64,000 nucleotides of DNA from Thiemannella venezuelensis (GTDB lineage: Bacteria; Actinomycetota; Actinomycetes; Streptosporangiales; Streptosporangiaceae): positions 181,967 through 245,966 of the forward strand of contig NZ_JACHJJ010000011.1 in NCBI RefSeq assembly GCF_014203605.1. Reading direction: 5' to 3'. The position numbers and the translations under genes were made by a program. Position 1 is the first letter of the stretch. Every line of letters begins with the position of its first letter. Below are positions 8,388-20,647 of this stretch, piece by piece. Below the pieces are notes generated by a model. It searched no databases, was not told the origin of the DNA, and worked only from the letters and a program-made list of their open reading frames with translations.

Positions 8388-9265
8388 ATGCAGGTTCCCG
8401 CACGGTTCGAGTACGAGAGGGCGAACAGCGTGCCGCACGCGCTCGCCCTTCTGGAACGGCACGGCCCGGAGTCCCGGGTGATCGCCGGAGGGCACAGCCT
8501 CATCCCGATGATGAAACTGCGGCTGGCCCGGCCCGAGGTGCTGATCGACATCAACGGCCTGGCCGAGCTCTCCGCCCTCGGAGTGGAGGGGGACGCGCTG
8601 CTCGTCGGGGCGCTGGTACGGCATGCGGAGCTTCTCGCCGACCCTGAAGTCGGGCGATATTTCCCGATTTTTCATGATGCAGAGCGGGTGATCGCCGACC
8701 CTGTGGTCCGCAACCGGGGCACGGTCGGCGGCTCACTCTGCCAGGCCGACCCGTCGGAGGACCTCTCGGCCGCCTTCGCCGCGGTCCGGGCCACGGCGCT
8801 GGTCCAGGGACCGGGCGGCGTCCGCGAGGTGCCGATCAGGGACTTCCACCGCGGGCCGTACGAGACGGCCGTGGAGCCCGGCGAACTGCTCACCGGGCTC
8901 CGGGTGCCGATCCGGCCCGGCGCCGGCAGCGCCTACGAGAAGGTCGAGCGCCGGGCGGGCGACTGGCCGGTCGCCGCGGCCGGGTCGCTGCTCCGCCTCG
9001 GCGACGGGGTGATCGCCGAGGCCGGGATCGGGCTGACCGCCGTCGGCGCCGAGCACTTCGCCGCCCCGGAGGCCGAGGCGTACCTGGTGGGAAGGGCCCC
9101 GGGTGCGGCGGCCTTCGCGGAGGCCGGGCGGATCGCCGCCGCGCACTGCAACCCCAGGGCGGACCAGCGTGGCCCGGCGGCCTACAAGCGCCACCTGGCC
9201 GGAGAGCTCGTCCGCCGCGTGCTGACCAGGGCCGCCGCCCGGGCGGGGAGTCCGGAGGGAGAAGA

Positions 9266-9269
<4 letters not shown>
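8388..9269 (+). CDS. coxM: CO dehydrogenase medium subunit, FAD-binding
   Basis: A 293-residue flavoprotein subunit of an aerobic molybdenum hydroxylase. It carries the two FAD motifs of the family: AGGHSLIPMMKLRLARP near residues 32-48 and TVGGSLCQADPSEDL in the middle. The C-terminal CO_deh_flav_C region (GAGSAYEKVERRAGDWP) follows. It passes electrons from the iron-sulphur subunit to the respiratory quinone pool. The ATG at 8388 has CGGGAGG upstream. It is the first gene of an M-S-L set, the order used by form I CO dehydrogenases, and its stop overlaps the coxS start. Confidence 0.9.
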
Positions 9270-12237
<2,968 letters not shown>

Positions 12238-12280
12238 GCGGTCCGGGGACACGGCGGGCGCGACCGACGGAGGAGGATCC

Positions 12281-13078
12281 GTGAGCGAATTCCTGGGCAT
12301 GCCGGAGCCCCGCGCCCGCACCACCGAGGCGCCGGGCCGCCCGGCGGACCCGCCGCGCGCCGGGCGGGAGCCGTACGTCATGGCGACGGTCGTCCGGGCC
12401 GAGCGGCCCACCAGCGCCAAGCCGGGCGACCGGGCGCTGGTGCGTGCCGACGGGACCATCGAGGGCTTCGTCGGCGGGCAGTGCGCCACCTCGACCGTGC
12501 GCGCCCAGAGCCTGCGGCTGCTGCGCAGCGGGAACTCGACGCTGCTGCGCATCACCCCGGCGGTGATGGAGCCGTACGAGGAGGAGGGCCTGGTCGCGGT
12601 CGGGCAGCCCTGCCTGTCCGGCGGGACGCTGGAGATCTTCCTGGAGGCGGTGCTGCCGCCCGTGCTCGTCCAGGTGTGCGGCGAGAGTCCGATCGCGATG
12701 GCGCTGGAGCGGGTCGGCGCCGCCCTGGGGTACCAGGTCGAACGGGCCGCCGGCCCGCCGCCGCCGGACACCGCGGCCGCGGTGGTGGCCTCGCACGGCG
12801 TCGGCGAGGTCCCGGCGCTCGCGGCGGCGCTGCGTGCGGGCGTGCCGTACGTCGGGCTGATCGCCAGCCGCCGCCGTGCCGCGGCCGTGCTCGCCGAGGT
12901 GGAGGGCGGCGAGCGGGTGCACGCCCCGGCCGGGCTCGACCTCGGCTCCCGCACGCCCGGCGAGGTCGCTCTCTCGGTGTACGCCCAGATCATCGCGGAG
13001 CGCTCGCGGTCCGCGCGGGCGGAGGGCGGGGGGCCGGTGCCGGACGGGCGCGCCGGGTCCCGGTGCTCCGAGGGATGA
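12281..13078 (+). CDS. XdhC/CoxF-family maturation protein
   Basis: A 265-residue protein of the XdhC/CoxI family, chaperones that help modify and insert the molybdenum cofactor. The N-terminal part has VGGQCATSTVRAQSL (family form GGCVE..V). The C-terminal Rossmann-like part has SHGVGEVPALAAALRAGV followed by YVGLIASRRRA, the XdhC_C signature. The GTG at 12281 follows GGAGGAGG at ideal spacing. It lies 43 bases after coxL, so a role in maturing this CO dehydrogenase is likely; coxF is the closest label by position. The last 25 residues are low complexity. Confidence 0.8.
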   Translation: MSEFLGMPEPRARTTEAPGRPADPPRAGREPYVMATVVRAERPTSAKPGDRALVRADGTIEGFVGGQCATSTVRAQSLRLLRSGNSTLLRITPAVMEPYEEEGLVAVGQPCLSGGTLEIFLEAVLPPVLVQVCGESPIAMALERVGAALGYQVERAAGPPPPDTAAAVVASHGVGEVPALAAALRAGVPYVGLIASRRRAAAVLAEVEGGERVHAPAGLDLGSRTPGEVALSVYAQIIAERSRSARAEGGGPVPDGRAGSRCSEG

Positions 13079-13150
13079 CAACCGCCGGCGGCGCCGGAGG
13101 GCAGATGTTGCTCTTAACCCCGCGGCCGGCGATTGCCTAGGGTGCTGGGT

Positions 13151-13825
13151 GTGAAAGTCGTAGGCAGCGCCGTGCTCGGCGCCGACAGGGACCGGGTGTG
13201 GTCCGCGCTGCAGGATCCGGCCGTGCTGGTGCGCACGATCCCGGGGTGCGAGCGCCTGGAGGAGACGGGGCCCGACACCTACCGGATGACCGTCACCGCG
13301 GGGGTGGCCTCGATCAAGGGCCTCTACCAGGGCGAGGTCGCCCTGTCCGAGCCCGAGGCCCCGCACCGCTTCGTGCTGCGGGCCCGCGGTCAGGGCGCGC
13401 CCGGCACCGTGGACGCCACCGTGGAGGTACGGCTCAGCGAGGTCGACGGCGGCACCCGGGTCGACTACGACGCCGAGGCCGTGGTCGGCGGCATGATCGG
13501 CGGTGTGGGCCAGCGCATGCTCGGCACGGTGGCGAAGCGGACCGCGGGGGAGTTCTTCTCCGCGGTCGAGAGTCACCTGGTCTCCGGAGGACCCGGCCTC
13601 GTCCCCGACGGGCTTGCCGCGCCGGGGACGCCGGGGGCCGGGGACGCCGCGGCTCCCGTGCCCGCCCGTTCCGGAGAGGCCCAGGTCTTCGAGCGGCCCG
13701 CGCCGGCGCCGCGCCAGGGCGTGCCCGCGTGGACGGTGGTCACCGCGTTCGGCATGGGCGCGGGGGTCGCGCTCGGCAGCGCCGTGATCGGCTGGCTGCT
13801 CGGCCGCGCCGGCCGGAAGGGCTGA
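13151..13825 (+). CDS. coxG: CoxG-like SRPBCC protein with C-terminal membrane anchor
   Basis: A 224-residue protein. Residues 1-145 form a CoxG/SRPBCC domain (MKVVGSAVLGADRDRVW, then IPGCERLEETG). A Pro/Ala linker leads to a C-terminal hydrophobic segment (TAFGMGAGVALGSAVIGWLL). In Oligotropha, CoxG is thought to recruit CO dehydrogenase to the membrane, and in mycobacteria CoxG delivers menaquinone, which fits this anchored layout. In-frame GTG codons occur at 13142 and 13151; the second gives the canonical N-terminus. No coxD or coxE follows. Confidence 0.85.
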   Translation: MKVVGSAVLGADRDRVWSALQDPAVLVRTIPGCERLEETGPDTYRMTVTAGVASIKGLYQGEVALSEPEAPHRFVLRARGQGAPGTVDATVEVRLSEVDGGTRVDYDAEAVVGGMIGGVGQRMLGTVAKRTAGEFFSAVESHLVSGGPGLVPDGLAAPGTPGAGDAAAPVPARSGEAQVFERPAPAPRQGVPAWTVVTAFGMGAGVALGSAVIGWLLGRAGRKG

Positions 13826-13945
13826 CCTCCGGAGCAGGTCCGGCGGGGTGCGGCCGGGAACCGGTTCCGCCGGGCCGTACCCCTTGGAAGGGGCGATCCT
13901 TCACAAACCCTCGCGATTGGAGATCTTCCGGCGTAACGTGACGGT

Positions 13946-14848
13946 ATGCGCGAGGCACGTGCGGAGGATGCCCGGACCGAGGCCAGACGACTGATCCGCG
14001 ACCTCCTCGGTGAGGAGCGGCCGTCCGCCGGCGCCCTGCTGCGGGAGGCGGCGGCGGTGCTGGGCGGCGACCGGGTCGCGCGCTGCGCCGAGCTCGCCCG
14101 CGGTGCCCCGCTGACCCGCCGGTCCGCCGAGCTCGCCTCACTGGCCGGGCTGCTGGTGGGCACCCGCGAGCTGGGAGCGGAGTGGTGGGAGCGGAGCGGG
14201 GGCGGCAAGCGGCCCGCCCCCGACGAGGTGCTCCGCACCGCGACCGCCGTCGACCCGTGGACCGACCTGACCGTGCTGGAGATGCTGGCCGCCTGGATCG
14301 CCGACGACGCCGCGGACCGGGCCTGGGGTCCGCCCGCCGCGGTCACCGACCTGAACTCCTGGCAGGCCGAGGACCGGGTCGAGCTCCCGCGCGACGCCGT
14401 GCCGGGCCGGCGGATCGTGGTCTCCTTCGACGCCGGCGGGCGGCTCGACGCCGTGGTGATCCGCCGCCCCGACGACGACCTCGGCTCGAACCTGGACTTC
14501 AACTCGCTCCGCTACTCCCGTCCTGCGGAGGCCCAGTGGAGCTGGGGCGTGGCGGCGGGCCTGGGCCCGCACCGCCTCGACGGCGAGGACCCGGATCCGT
14601 ACGGCGCCCCGGTGGACGCCGCGGCCGCGCGGACCCTGCGCGCCTGGACGCTGCGCCACGGCGCCACGGCCGAGCAGGCGGGTCCTGAGTGGCAGGTCAA
14701 GGGCGACGTCGTCGCCGCGATCGAGCGGGTCGACTGGATGTGGCGCAGCGGCGAGTGGTTCGCCTGGTGGCGCGGGGTCTCCGCGCTGGTCGACGGCGAC
14801 CCCGCCCAGCTCGCCGCCCGCCTGGAGGAGATCGCCGCCGCCCCCTGA
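13946..14848 (+). CDS. Hypothetical cytoplasmic protein
   Basis: A 300-residue, acidic and Ala/Arg/Trp-rich protein with no signal peptide or membrane segment. I do not recognise a family. The N-terminal third is helical and charged. The middle (VVSFDAGGRLDAVVIRRPDD) looks like a beta-rich domain, and the C-terminus contains a Trp-rich run (RVDWMWRSGEWFAWWRGV). It begins 120 bases after coxG on the same strand and ends 28 bases before the stop of a convergent TetR gene. Nothing in the sequence ties it to CO oxidation. Confidence 0.65.
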   Translation: MREARAEDARTEARRLIRDLLGEERPSAGALLREAAAVLGGDRVARCAELARGAPLTRRSAELASLAGLLVGTRELGAEWWERSGGGKRPAPDEVLRTATAVDPWTDLTVLEMLAAWIADDAADRAWGPPAAVTDLNSWQAEDRVELPRDAVPGRRIVVSFDAGGRLDAVVIRRPDDDLGSNLDFNSLRYSRPAEAQWSWGVAAGLGPHRLDGEDPDPYGAPVDAAAARTLRAWTLRHGATAEQAGPEWQVKGDVVAAIERVDWMWRSGEWFAWWRGVSALVDGDPAQLAARLEEIAAAP

Positions 14849-14876
14849 GCCTTCCGCCCCGGTCCTCGGGGGCCGG

Positions 14877-15638
14877 CTACCTCCCCGCCATCAGTGCCTC
14901 GACCCCGTCGAGGATCCGCGCCAGCCCGAAGGTGAGGGCGTGGTCGGGGTCGGCGGCCCCCTGGTGCGACTCGCCCGCCGCCGTGCCGACCCGGGAGGCC
15001 ACCGGGAAGCGGGAGGGGTCCATGACCTTGTCGAGGACGGGCGCGCTCGCCAGCCACCACTCGGTCTCGCTCATCCCCGTGTCCCGCTGCACCTGCGCCA
15101 GGCTCGCCCGGACCCGGGCGGCGCCCTCGACGTGGGTCAGGACCAGGGCGAGGACGGAGTCCATCTCGACGTCGGACAGGCCGATGCCGTCCAGCGGGCG
15201 GAGCTCGGCCTCGTACTTGAGCGAGGCGTTCGGGCCGACCACCGGCCGGGCGGTGACGGTCTGCAGCATCCAGGGGTGCCGCCGGTAGAGCTCCCAGTTG
15301 CGCGCGGCGACGAACTCCATGGCCTCCCGCCACCCGCCGGGCTGCGACGAGGGCTCGTCCACGGCGCCGTAGAGCTCCCCGTAGACGGTGTCCGTCATCA
15401 GGTCGGCCAGCTCGGCCTTGCCCGGAACGTGCGTGTAGAGGGACATGGTGCCCACGCCCAGCCGCTCGGCGACCCGGCGCATGGACAGCGCGTCGAGCCC
15501 CTCGGCGTCGGCGATCCCGACGGCGGCCTCGATGATCGCCCGCACCGTCAGTCCGGACCGCCCCGCCCTGGTGTGCGACCCCCACAGCAGCGCCAGGCTC
15601 CGGGCCGGGTCGCCGCCGGAACTCTTCTTCCCGTCCAC
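14877..15638 (-). CDS. TetR/AcrR-family repressor of the adjacent ABC exporter
   Basis: A 253-residue regulator. The N-terminal helix-turn-helix is visible around residues 30-75 (TVRAIIEAAVGIADAEG, then RRVAERLGVGTMSLYTHV). The rest fits the TetR_C ligand-binding domain. It is divergent from a two-gene ABC exporter, with a repeated dyad between them at 15684-15712. This is the standard layout for a drug-responsive repressor controlling itself and the pump. The start at 15638 gives MDGKKSSGGDPARS; it lies about 45 bp from the dyad. Confidence 0.88.
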   Translation of the reverse strand: MDGKKSSGGDPARSLALLWGSHTRAGRSGLTVRAIIEAAVGIADAEGLDALSMRRVAERLGVGTMSLYTHVPGKAELADLMTDTVYGELYGAVDEPSSQPGGWREAMEFVAARNWELYRRHPWMLQTVTARPVVGPNASLKYEAELRPLDGIGLSDVEMDSVLALVLTHVEGAARVRASLAQVQRDTGMSETEWWLASAPVLDKVMDPSRFPVASRVGTAAGESHQGAADPDHALTFGLARILDGVEALMAGR

Positions 15639-15683
15639 CGGAACACACTCCCACCCTCGTCGTCGGCCTCATCGTACCGCCTT

Positions 15684-15712
15684 CCGTACGATGTACGGTA
15701 CAATGTACGGTA
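15684..15712. promoter_or_regulatory. TetR operator between regulator and ABC exporter
   Basis: A perfect dyad CCGTACGATGTACGG (15684-15698) overlaps a 10-bp direct repeat ATGTACGGTA found at 15691 and again at 15703, 12 bp apart. It lies between the divergent genes and is probably bound by the TetR protein. Confidence 0.7.
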
Positions 15713-15780
15713 GAGTCCGCGCCGCAGCGCGACCGGGACGGCGGAGACGGCCGGATCCGGCGCGCGGGAGGAGGACGACG

Positions 15781-16812
15781 ATGCAAGAGGCGGAGAGCAC
15801 GATCACCGCGGAAGGCGTGCGGAAGCGTTACCCGGGAGCCCCCGACGGCACCGGGCTGAACGGGTTCGACCTGCGGGTCGCCGCAGGATCCGTCTGCGGG
15901 CTGCTGGGCCCGAACGGAGCGGGGAAGACCACGGCGGTCCGGATCCTGTCCACGCTGCTGGAGATGGACGCGGGCCGGGCGAGCGTCGCCGGGTTCGACG
16001 TGCGGACGCAGGGACGCCGGGTCCGCGAGCGCATCGGGCTGGTGGGCCAGTACGCCGCGGTCGACGAGATCCTGACCGGCCGGCAGAACCTGGTGATGTT
16101 CGGCCGGCTGAACCGCCTGCCCGTCGCGGCGGCCAGGCGGCGGGCGGACGAGCTCCTGGAGCGGTTCTCGCTGGCCGGGGCCGCGGGCAGACCGGTGGGC
16201 GGCTACTCGGGCGGCATGCGCCGCAGGCTCGACCTCGCGGCGAGCCTCGTCGTCTCGCCGCCGGTGCTGTTCGTCGACGAGCCGACCACCGGCCTCGACC
16301 CCGCCGCCCGCCGGGAGGTGTGGACGGCCGTGCGCGAGCTGGTGGACGAGGGCACCACGGTCCTGCTGACCACGCAGTACCTGGAGGAGGCCGACCGGCT
16401 GGCCGACCGCGTCTCCATGCTGAAGGAGGGCCGGGTCGTCGCGGAGGGCACCCCCGACGGGCTCAAGTCCGCCCTCGGCGGCGACTGGATCGAGATCGTG
16501 TTCGCCGGCCCGGCGGACGCCGAGGCGGCCAGGCCCATCGCCGCCCGGGTCGCCTCCGGGGAGCTGCGCCTCGACGGCCCCGCCCACCGGATCGGCGTCC
16601 CCGTCGCCGAGCGCACCAGGGCGCTCGTCCGGGTCGCGACCGCGCTGAACGAGGCGGGGATCGAGCCGGAGGACATCACGCTCCGCCGCCCGACGCTCGA
16701 CGAGGTCTTCCTCCACCTGACCGGAGGGGCCGCGGGCACCGAGGCGGAGAGACCGGCGGCGCGCGTGAACGCGGCCACCGGACCCGAGGACCCGGCAGAG
16801 GAGACCGTATGA
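15781..16812 (+). CDS. ABC exporter ATPase, DrrA/daunorubicin-resistance type
   Basis: A 343-residue cytoplasmic ATPase. It shows Walker A GPNGAGKTT, the signature YSGGMRRRLDLA, Walker B VLFVDEPTTGLD and the LTTQYLEEADRLADR switch region. The last 100 residues form the DrrA-type C-terminal domain (ITLRRPTLDEVFLHLTG). It powers export of hydrophobic drugs with its membrane partner, the next gene. The ATG at 15781 follows GGAGGAGGACGACG. Its stop overlaps the permease ATG by four bases, so the two are translationally coupled. Confidence 0.92.
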   Translation: MQEAESTITAEGVRKRYPGAPDGTGLNGFDLRVAAGSVCGLLGPNGAGKTTAVRILSTLLEMDAGRASVAGFDVRTQGRRVRERIGLVGQYAAVDEILTGRQNLVMFGRLNRLPVAAARRRADELLERFSLAGAAGRPVGGYSGGMRRRLDLAASLVVSPPVLFVDEPTTGLDPAARREVWTAVRELVDEGTTVLLTTQYLEEADRLADRVSMLKEGRVVAEGTPDGLKSALGGDWIEIVFAGPADAEAARPIAARVASGELRLDGPAHRIGVPVAERTRALVRVATALNEAGIEPEDITLRRPTLDEVFLHLTGGAAGTEAERPAARVNAATGPEDPAEETV

Positions 16813-17639
16813 ACGCCACCACCCGCCGCCTCCCCTCCGGCGCGCCGCTGCCCCGGCTCGGCCGGGCACTGGCGGACGCCTGGACGATCACGCTGCGCGA
16901 CCTGAACCACTGGGCGCTGCGGCCCGGCACGGTCATCGTCGGCTGGCTCTTCCCCGTCATGACCGTGCTGATGTTCGGCGGCCTGTTCGGCGGCGCGATC
17001 AGCGTGCCCGGCGGGGGCGGCTACTTCGAGTTCCTCATGCCCGGCATGTTCACGCTGACCATGCTCTTCGGCCTGGAGACCACCATGACGGCGGTGACGA
17101 CGGACGCCGCCAGGGGGGTGACCGACCGGTTCCGCTCGCTGCCGATGAGCTCCTCGGCCGTCGTGCTGGGCCGGTGCGCCGCCGACATGCTCAACTCGGT
17201 CGGCGGCCTGGCCGTCATGATCGGCGCAGGGCTGCTGCTGGGCTGGAGCTGGCACGGCGGTCCGGGCGCCGCCCTGGCCGCCGTCGGGCTGCTGCTCCTG
17301 CTGCGCTTCGCCCTGCTCTGGGTGGGCATCTTCATCGGTCTCGCCGCGGGCGGGCCGGAGGCGGTGACCTCGGTCCAGATCCTCGTCTGGCCCGTCGGGT
17401 TCCTGTCCGGCGTCTTCGTCGACCCGGCCACCATGCCCGCCTGGCTGGGCGCGATCGCCGCGTGGAACCCGCTCTCGGCGACGGCCGCGGCCGCCCGCGA
17501 GCTCTTCGGCAACCCCGGGCACGGGGGAGGCTCCTGGATCGAGCAGCACGCGATGCTCATGGCGGCCGGATGGCCGGTGCTGCTCGTCGCGGTCTTCCTC
17601 CCGCTCTCGGCCCGCACCTTCCGGAGGCTGAAGGGCTGA
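16809..17639 (+). CDS. ABC-2 type permease, DrrB-like
   Basis: A 276-residue membrane protein with six hydrophobic segments, the ABC2 permease fold (VIVGWLFPVMTVLMFGGLFGG, then the conserved GVTDRFRSLPMS loop before TM3). The C-terminal region WNPLSATAAAARELFGNP is typical of DrrB-type antibiotic exporters. It pairs with the ATPase immediately upstream. The TetR regulator on the other side of the shared operator probably controls both. The substrate is unknown. Confidence 0.9.
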   Translation: MNATTRRLPSGAPLPRLGRALADAWTITLRDLNHWALRPGTVIVGWLFPVMTVLMFGGLFGGAISVPGGGGYFEFLMPGMFTLTMLFGLETTMTAVTTDAARGVTDRFRSLPMSSSAVVLGRCAADMLNSVGGLAVMIGAGLLLGWSWHGGPGAALAAVGLLLLLRFALLWVGIFIGLAAGGPEAVTSVQILVWPVGFLSGVFVDPATMPAWLGAIAAWNPLSATAAAARELFGNPGHGGGSWIEQHAMLMAAGWPVLLVAVFLPLSARTFRRLKG

Positions 17640-17769
17640 TCCCGGCGGGGTACGGCGGCGCGGAGCGGCCGGGCCCGAGGCGGGGCGGGGGCCCGCCGTA
17701 CGGCCCTGCGGAATCCCGGGAGGGCGGTCCGCCGTTGGGATGGGGAAAGGGACCGGCGGAAGGACGACC

Positions 17770-18441
17770 GTGCAGCGAGCCGCACGTGCAGGACTGGGAG
17801 CGGTGGGGGCCGGGGCGGCGATCGTGCTCGGACTGGACCTGGCCTACCTGGCCGAGGTCGACCCGCTACGGCGGACGATCAGCGAGCACGGGATCGGCGA
17901 GCACGGGTGGCTCTTCTCCCTCGGCGTCGCCCTGCTGGCCGTGGGCTCGCTGGCGATCGGAGCCTCGCTCGTCGGCCGGAGGCTGACCGCGATCCGGTCG
18001 GCGGGAGCGCTGGGGCTGCTCGCGTGGAGCGCCGGACTGCTGGTGACGGCCTGGTTCCCCAAGCACGACTGGTCGGTCGGGCCGAGCCTCAGCGGGAGCA
18101 TCCACCGGGTGGGCGGCATCGTCGCCTTCCTCAGCCTGCCGCTGGCGGCCCTGCTCATCTCCAGGCCGTGGCGGCGCCACCCCGAGTGGCGCGGATCCGC
18201 CCTGGCGGTGACCGTGCTCGGGCTGGGCTCGCTGCTGTGGGTGCTGGGCATCGCCGGGGCCGTGGTGGTCGCCGAGCGCAGCGGCCTGCCCTGGTGGCGG
18301 GTGATGCCGCTCGGCCTGGTCGAGCGGGGGATGGCCGTGACCGAGGTCGCGGCGCTGGTCGCGCTGGGATTCTGGGCGGCCCGCCGCGAGGGCGTACGGC
18401 TCCCGCGGGCGCTGTCCGGCCGGGAGGCCGTACCGGACTGA
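17770..18441 (+). CDS. DUF998 membrane protein
   Basis: A 223-residue integral membrane protein with about six helices, matching DUF998. Landmarks are DPLRRTISEHGIGEHGW after TM1 and WFPKHDWSVGPSLSGSIHRVGG between TM3 and TM4. No function is established for the family. The GTG at 17770 follows GGAAGGACGACC and is preferred over an in-frame ATG at 17740, which has a poorer ribosome site. It lies 130 bases past the ABC operon on the same strand and converges on the thymidine kinase gene. Confidence 0.8.
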   Translation: MQRAARAGLGAVGAGAAIVLGLDLAYLAEVDPLRRTISEHGIGEHGWLFSLGVALLAVGSLAIGASLVGRRLTAIRSAGALGLLAWSAGLLVTAWFPKHDWSVGPSLSGSIHRVGGIVAFLSLPLAALLISRPWRRHPEWRGSALAVTVLGLGSLLWVLGIAGAVVVAERSGLPWWRVMPLGLVERGMAVTEVAALVALGFWAARREGVRLPRALSGREAVPD

Positions 18442-18469
18442 CGCCGGACCGGGGCCGCGCCGGACCGGG

Positions 18470-19099
18470 TCAGGCGTCGCCGAGGTCGCCGGAGCGGTAG
18501 TGGCGGCGGCAGAGGACCTGGTAGCGGATCGGGTCGGCGCCGGTGTCGCCGATGACGACCTGCTCGCCGGTGCGGACCAGCTCGCCGCCGACCACGCGGG
18601 CGTTCAGCCGGCCGGGCCGCCCGCACCAGCACAGCACCTCGACCTGCAGGCGGCTGATCTCGTCGGCCAGTTCGAACAGGCGCTGCGTGGCGGGGAACAT
18701 CCGGGAGCGGAAGTCGGAGGCCAGGCCGAAGGCGTAGACGTCGACGCCGTGGTCGTCGGCCAGGTCGGCGAGCTGCTCGATCTGGGGGACCGTGTAGAAG
18801 CAGGCCTCGTCGCAGATCACGTAGTCGACGGGCTTGTGCGCCAGGACCAGCGCCACCAGGTCGAGGTCGTCCTCGACCTCGACGGCCTCGCTGCCCAGGC
18901 CGATCCGGCTGGTGATCCGGGGCCCGCCCGAGCGGTCGTGCTTGGTCAGCACCAGACCGCGCCTGCCCTGGCGGCCGTGGTTGTAGTTCAGTTGCAGGGC
19001 CAGGGTGGACTTTCCGCAGTCCATCGGGCCGAAATAGAAACGCAGCACCCCGTCGCGGGTTCCGGCGGGGACGGCGGAGAGGGCAGACAATTCGGTCAC
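18470..19099 (-). CDS. tdk: Thymidine kinase
   Basis: A 209-residue salvage enzyme that phosphorylates thymidine. It shows the P-loop GPMDCGKST near the N-terminus, a Walker B-like VICDEACF, the lasso-region YAFGLASDFR and a zinc-site pattern near the C-terminus (CWCG and CRRHY). Length is normal for type II TK. The GTG at 19099 begins MTELSALSAVPAG. It is divergent from the small membrane protein gene at 19238 and transcribed alone. Confidence 0.93.
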   Translation of the reverse strand: MTELSALSAVPAGTRDGVLRFYFGPMDCGKSTLALQLNYNHGRQGRRGLVLTKHDRSGGPRITSRIGLGSEAVEVEDDLDLVALVLAHKPVDYVICDEACFYTVPQIEQLADLADDHGVDVYAFGLASDFRSRMFPATQRLFELADEISRLQVEVLCWCGRPGRLNARVVGGELVRTGEQVVIGDTGADPIRYQVLCRRHYRSGDLGDA

Positions 19100-19237
19100 G
19101 GGGGGCCAGCTTAGTGGGTTCACCGGGTGTGTTTGGGCGGGCCCGGCCTTGGTAGGAATGTCAGGTCCCGCGCCGGTCAAGATCTGACTTGGTCTGTTTC
19201 GGTAAAGCGTGGGAGATTCTTTTTGGCCGACCGAGAT

Positions 19238-19702
19238 ATGGGAGAACCGGTGACGACAGCCAAAACCCCCGCCCTGCCCGCTTCCGAGCCCGCTGCCAGG
19301 CCCGCCGTCGCGGCCGTTCCGCCGGCGGCGGAGACCGCGGAGCTGCCCCCCGCCCTCGCCGCGATGATGACCGAGGACGAGCGGGTCGCGGCCGAGTCGG
19401 AGGCGGCCCGCTGGCGGTACGGGTTCTTCGTCGTCCTCACCGGCCTGGTCGTCATCCTGGCCGGGTTCGTGGTGATCGCGCTGACCGGCGACGGCGACGA
19501 CTCCACGTTCGCCGGTCTGGTCGGCGTCTCGGGAGCGATCATCGGCGCCTACTTCGGGATCCAGGTCGGCCAGTCCGGCAAGGCCAGGGTCGAGGCGGAG
19601 CTGCGCCGGGCCAACGAGATGGCGATCCGGCTCGCCGCCAAGGTGCACGCGCACGACGCCGACGCCGTCATCAACTCCACCATGGGAACCCGCCGCCGAT
19701 AG
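19238..19702 (+). CDS. Small membrane protein with two TM segments
   Basis: A protein of about 154 residues, unknown in function. An Ala/Pro-rich N-terminus of about 55 residues leads to two hydrophobic helices (FFVVLTGLVVILAGFVVIAL and GLVGVSGAIIGAYFGIQVG). A charged tail (KARVEAELRRANEMAIRLAAK) with coiled-coil character follows. The ATG at 19238 is chosen; an in-frame GTG at 19250 has a GGAGAA in front but only three bases away. It converges on the AIM24 gene. A scaffold role is a guess only. Confidence 0.65.
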   Translation: MGEPVTTAKTPALPASEPAARPAVAAVPPAAETAELPPALAAMMTEDERVAAESEAARWRYGFFVVLTGLVVILAGFVVIALTGDGDDSTFAGLVGVSGAIIGAYFGIQVGQSGKARVEAELRRANEMAIRLAAKVHAHDADAVINSTMGTRRR

Positions 19703-19795
19703 GGACGGGTCCCCCGGAGCCCGCGGGCGCCGCGCGTCCCGCCGCACCGGCGCCCGGAAGGGCCCGGCGGAGGCGGGCGGCGGCGCGCGCGGCGG

Positions 19796-20464
19796 TCAGC
19801 CGGAGGCCTGCGGGACGATCGGGCCCTCGCTGGCCTGGACCAGGACGAAGCCCTGCCCCTGGAAGGCGAGCTGCATGGCCTCGCCGCTCCCGCGCCCGAT
19901 CATCGCGCCGGCCTTGAACGTGCGGTTGACGCCCACGTGCAGTCCCGCGCTCCAGCACACCGCGGACTGGCCGTCGGCGAAGGTCGGCGCCTGGGAGGCG
20001 TCGAGCAGCACCGGCGTGCCGTGCGCGGTGACCGCCACCCAGCCGCTGCCCGTCAGCGTGGTGTTGAACAGCCCTCCGGCGGCGATCCCGGCGCCCTGCA
20101 CCCGCTGGATGTCCCAGGTGAGCTGGGGGTCGAAGGCCAGCAGGTTGCTGCCGTTGACGGTGAGCGCCTCGTTCTCCAGATAGAACAGGTGCACGTCCTG
20201 GGCCTTGTCGGCGAGGAAGAGCGCGCCCTGCCCGCGCACCCGCATCAGCGGCGCGCCCTCCCCGGTCATCATCTTCTTCAGGAACTTGCCGACCCCGCCG
20301 GAGCCCTCGTAGTCGAAGTCCATCCGCCCCTGGAAGGCGACCATCGAGCCCTGGCGCGCCAGCACCTCGCCGTTGAGCTGGACCCGCAGCATCTTGTTGT
20401 TCTGCAGGACGAAGTGCCCGGGGGCCTGGCCCTGGTCCAGGTTGCCGAAGAACGCGCTACGCAC
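19796..20464 (-). CDS. AIM24/TIGR00266-family protein
   Basis: A 222-residue protein of the AIM24 family (beta-barrel fold, also called TIGR00266). Typical elements are KMLRVQLNGEVLARQGSMVAFQG in the first third, split by the conserved FDYEGSGG loop, then LFYLENEALTVNGSNLLAFDP and the GLFNTTLTGSGWVAVTAHG block. Bacterial members have no established reaction; the family name comes from a yeast mitochondrial protein. The GTG at 20464 gives the short leader MRSAFFGNLDQG. It is divergent from the hydantoinase genes with a 183-bp gap. Confidence 0.85.
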   Translation of the reverse strand: MRSAFFGNLDQGQAPGHFVLQNNKMLRVQLNGEVLARQGSMVAFQGRMDFDYEGSGGVGKFLKKMMTGEGAPLMRVRGQGALFLADKAQDVHLFYLENEALTVNGSNLLAFDPQLTWDIQRVQGAGIAAGGLFNTTLTGSGWVAVTAHGTPVLLDASQAPTFADGQSAVCWSAGLHVGVNRTFKAGAMIGRGSGEAMQLAFQGQGFVLVQASEGPIVPQASG

Positions 20465-20647
20465 GGAGATGTCGCCTCTCGATGTCGGTTGAGGAGTCGT
20501 ACCGGGAACGACGAGCGCGGCGGGCCGGAAGTTCCCGCCGGGCCGGGACGCGCCCCCGGCAGGCTGACGGGGTTGCCAAGGATTCGTGCTGGTTTCGGCA
20601 GGGTCCGCCGATTTGCGGGCCCGGTGCGACTGGGTAGACACGGGGGC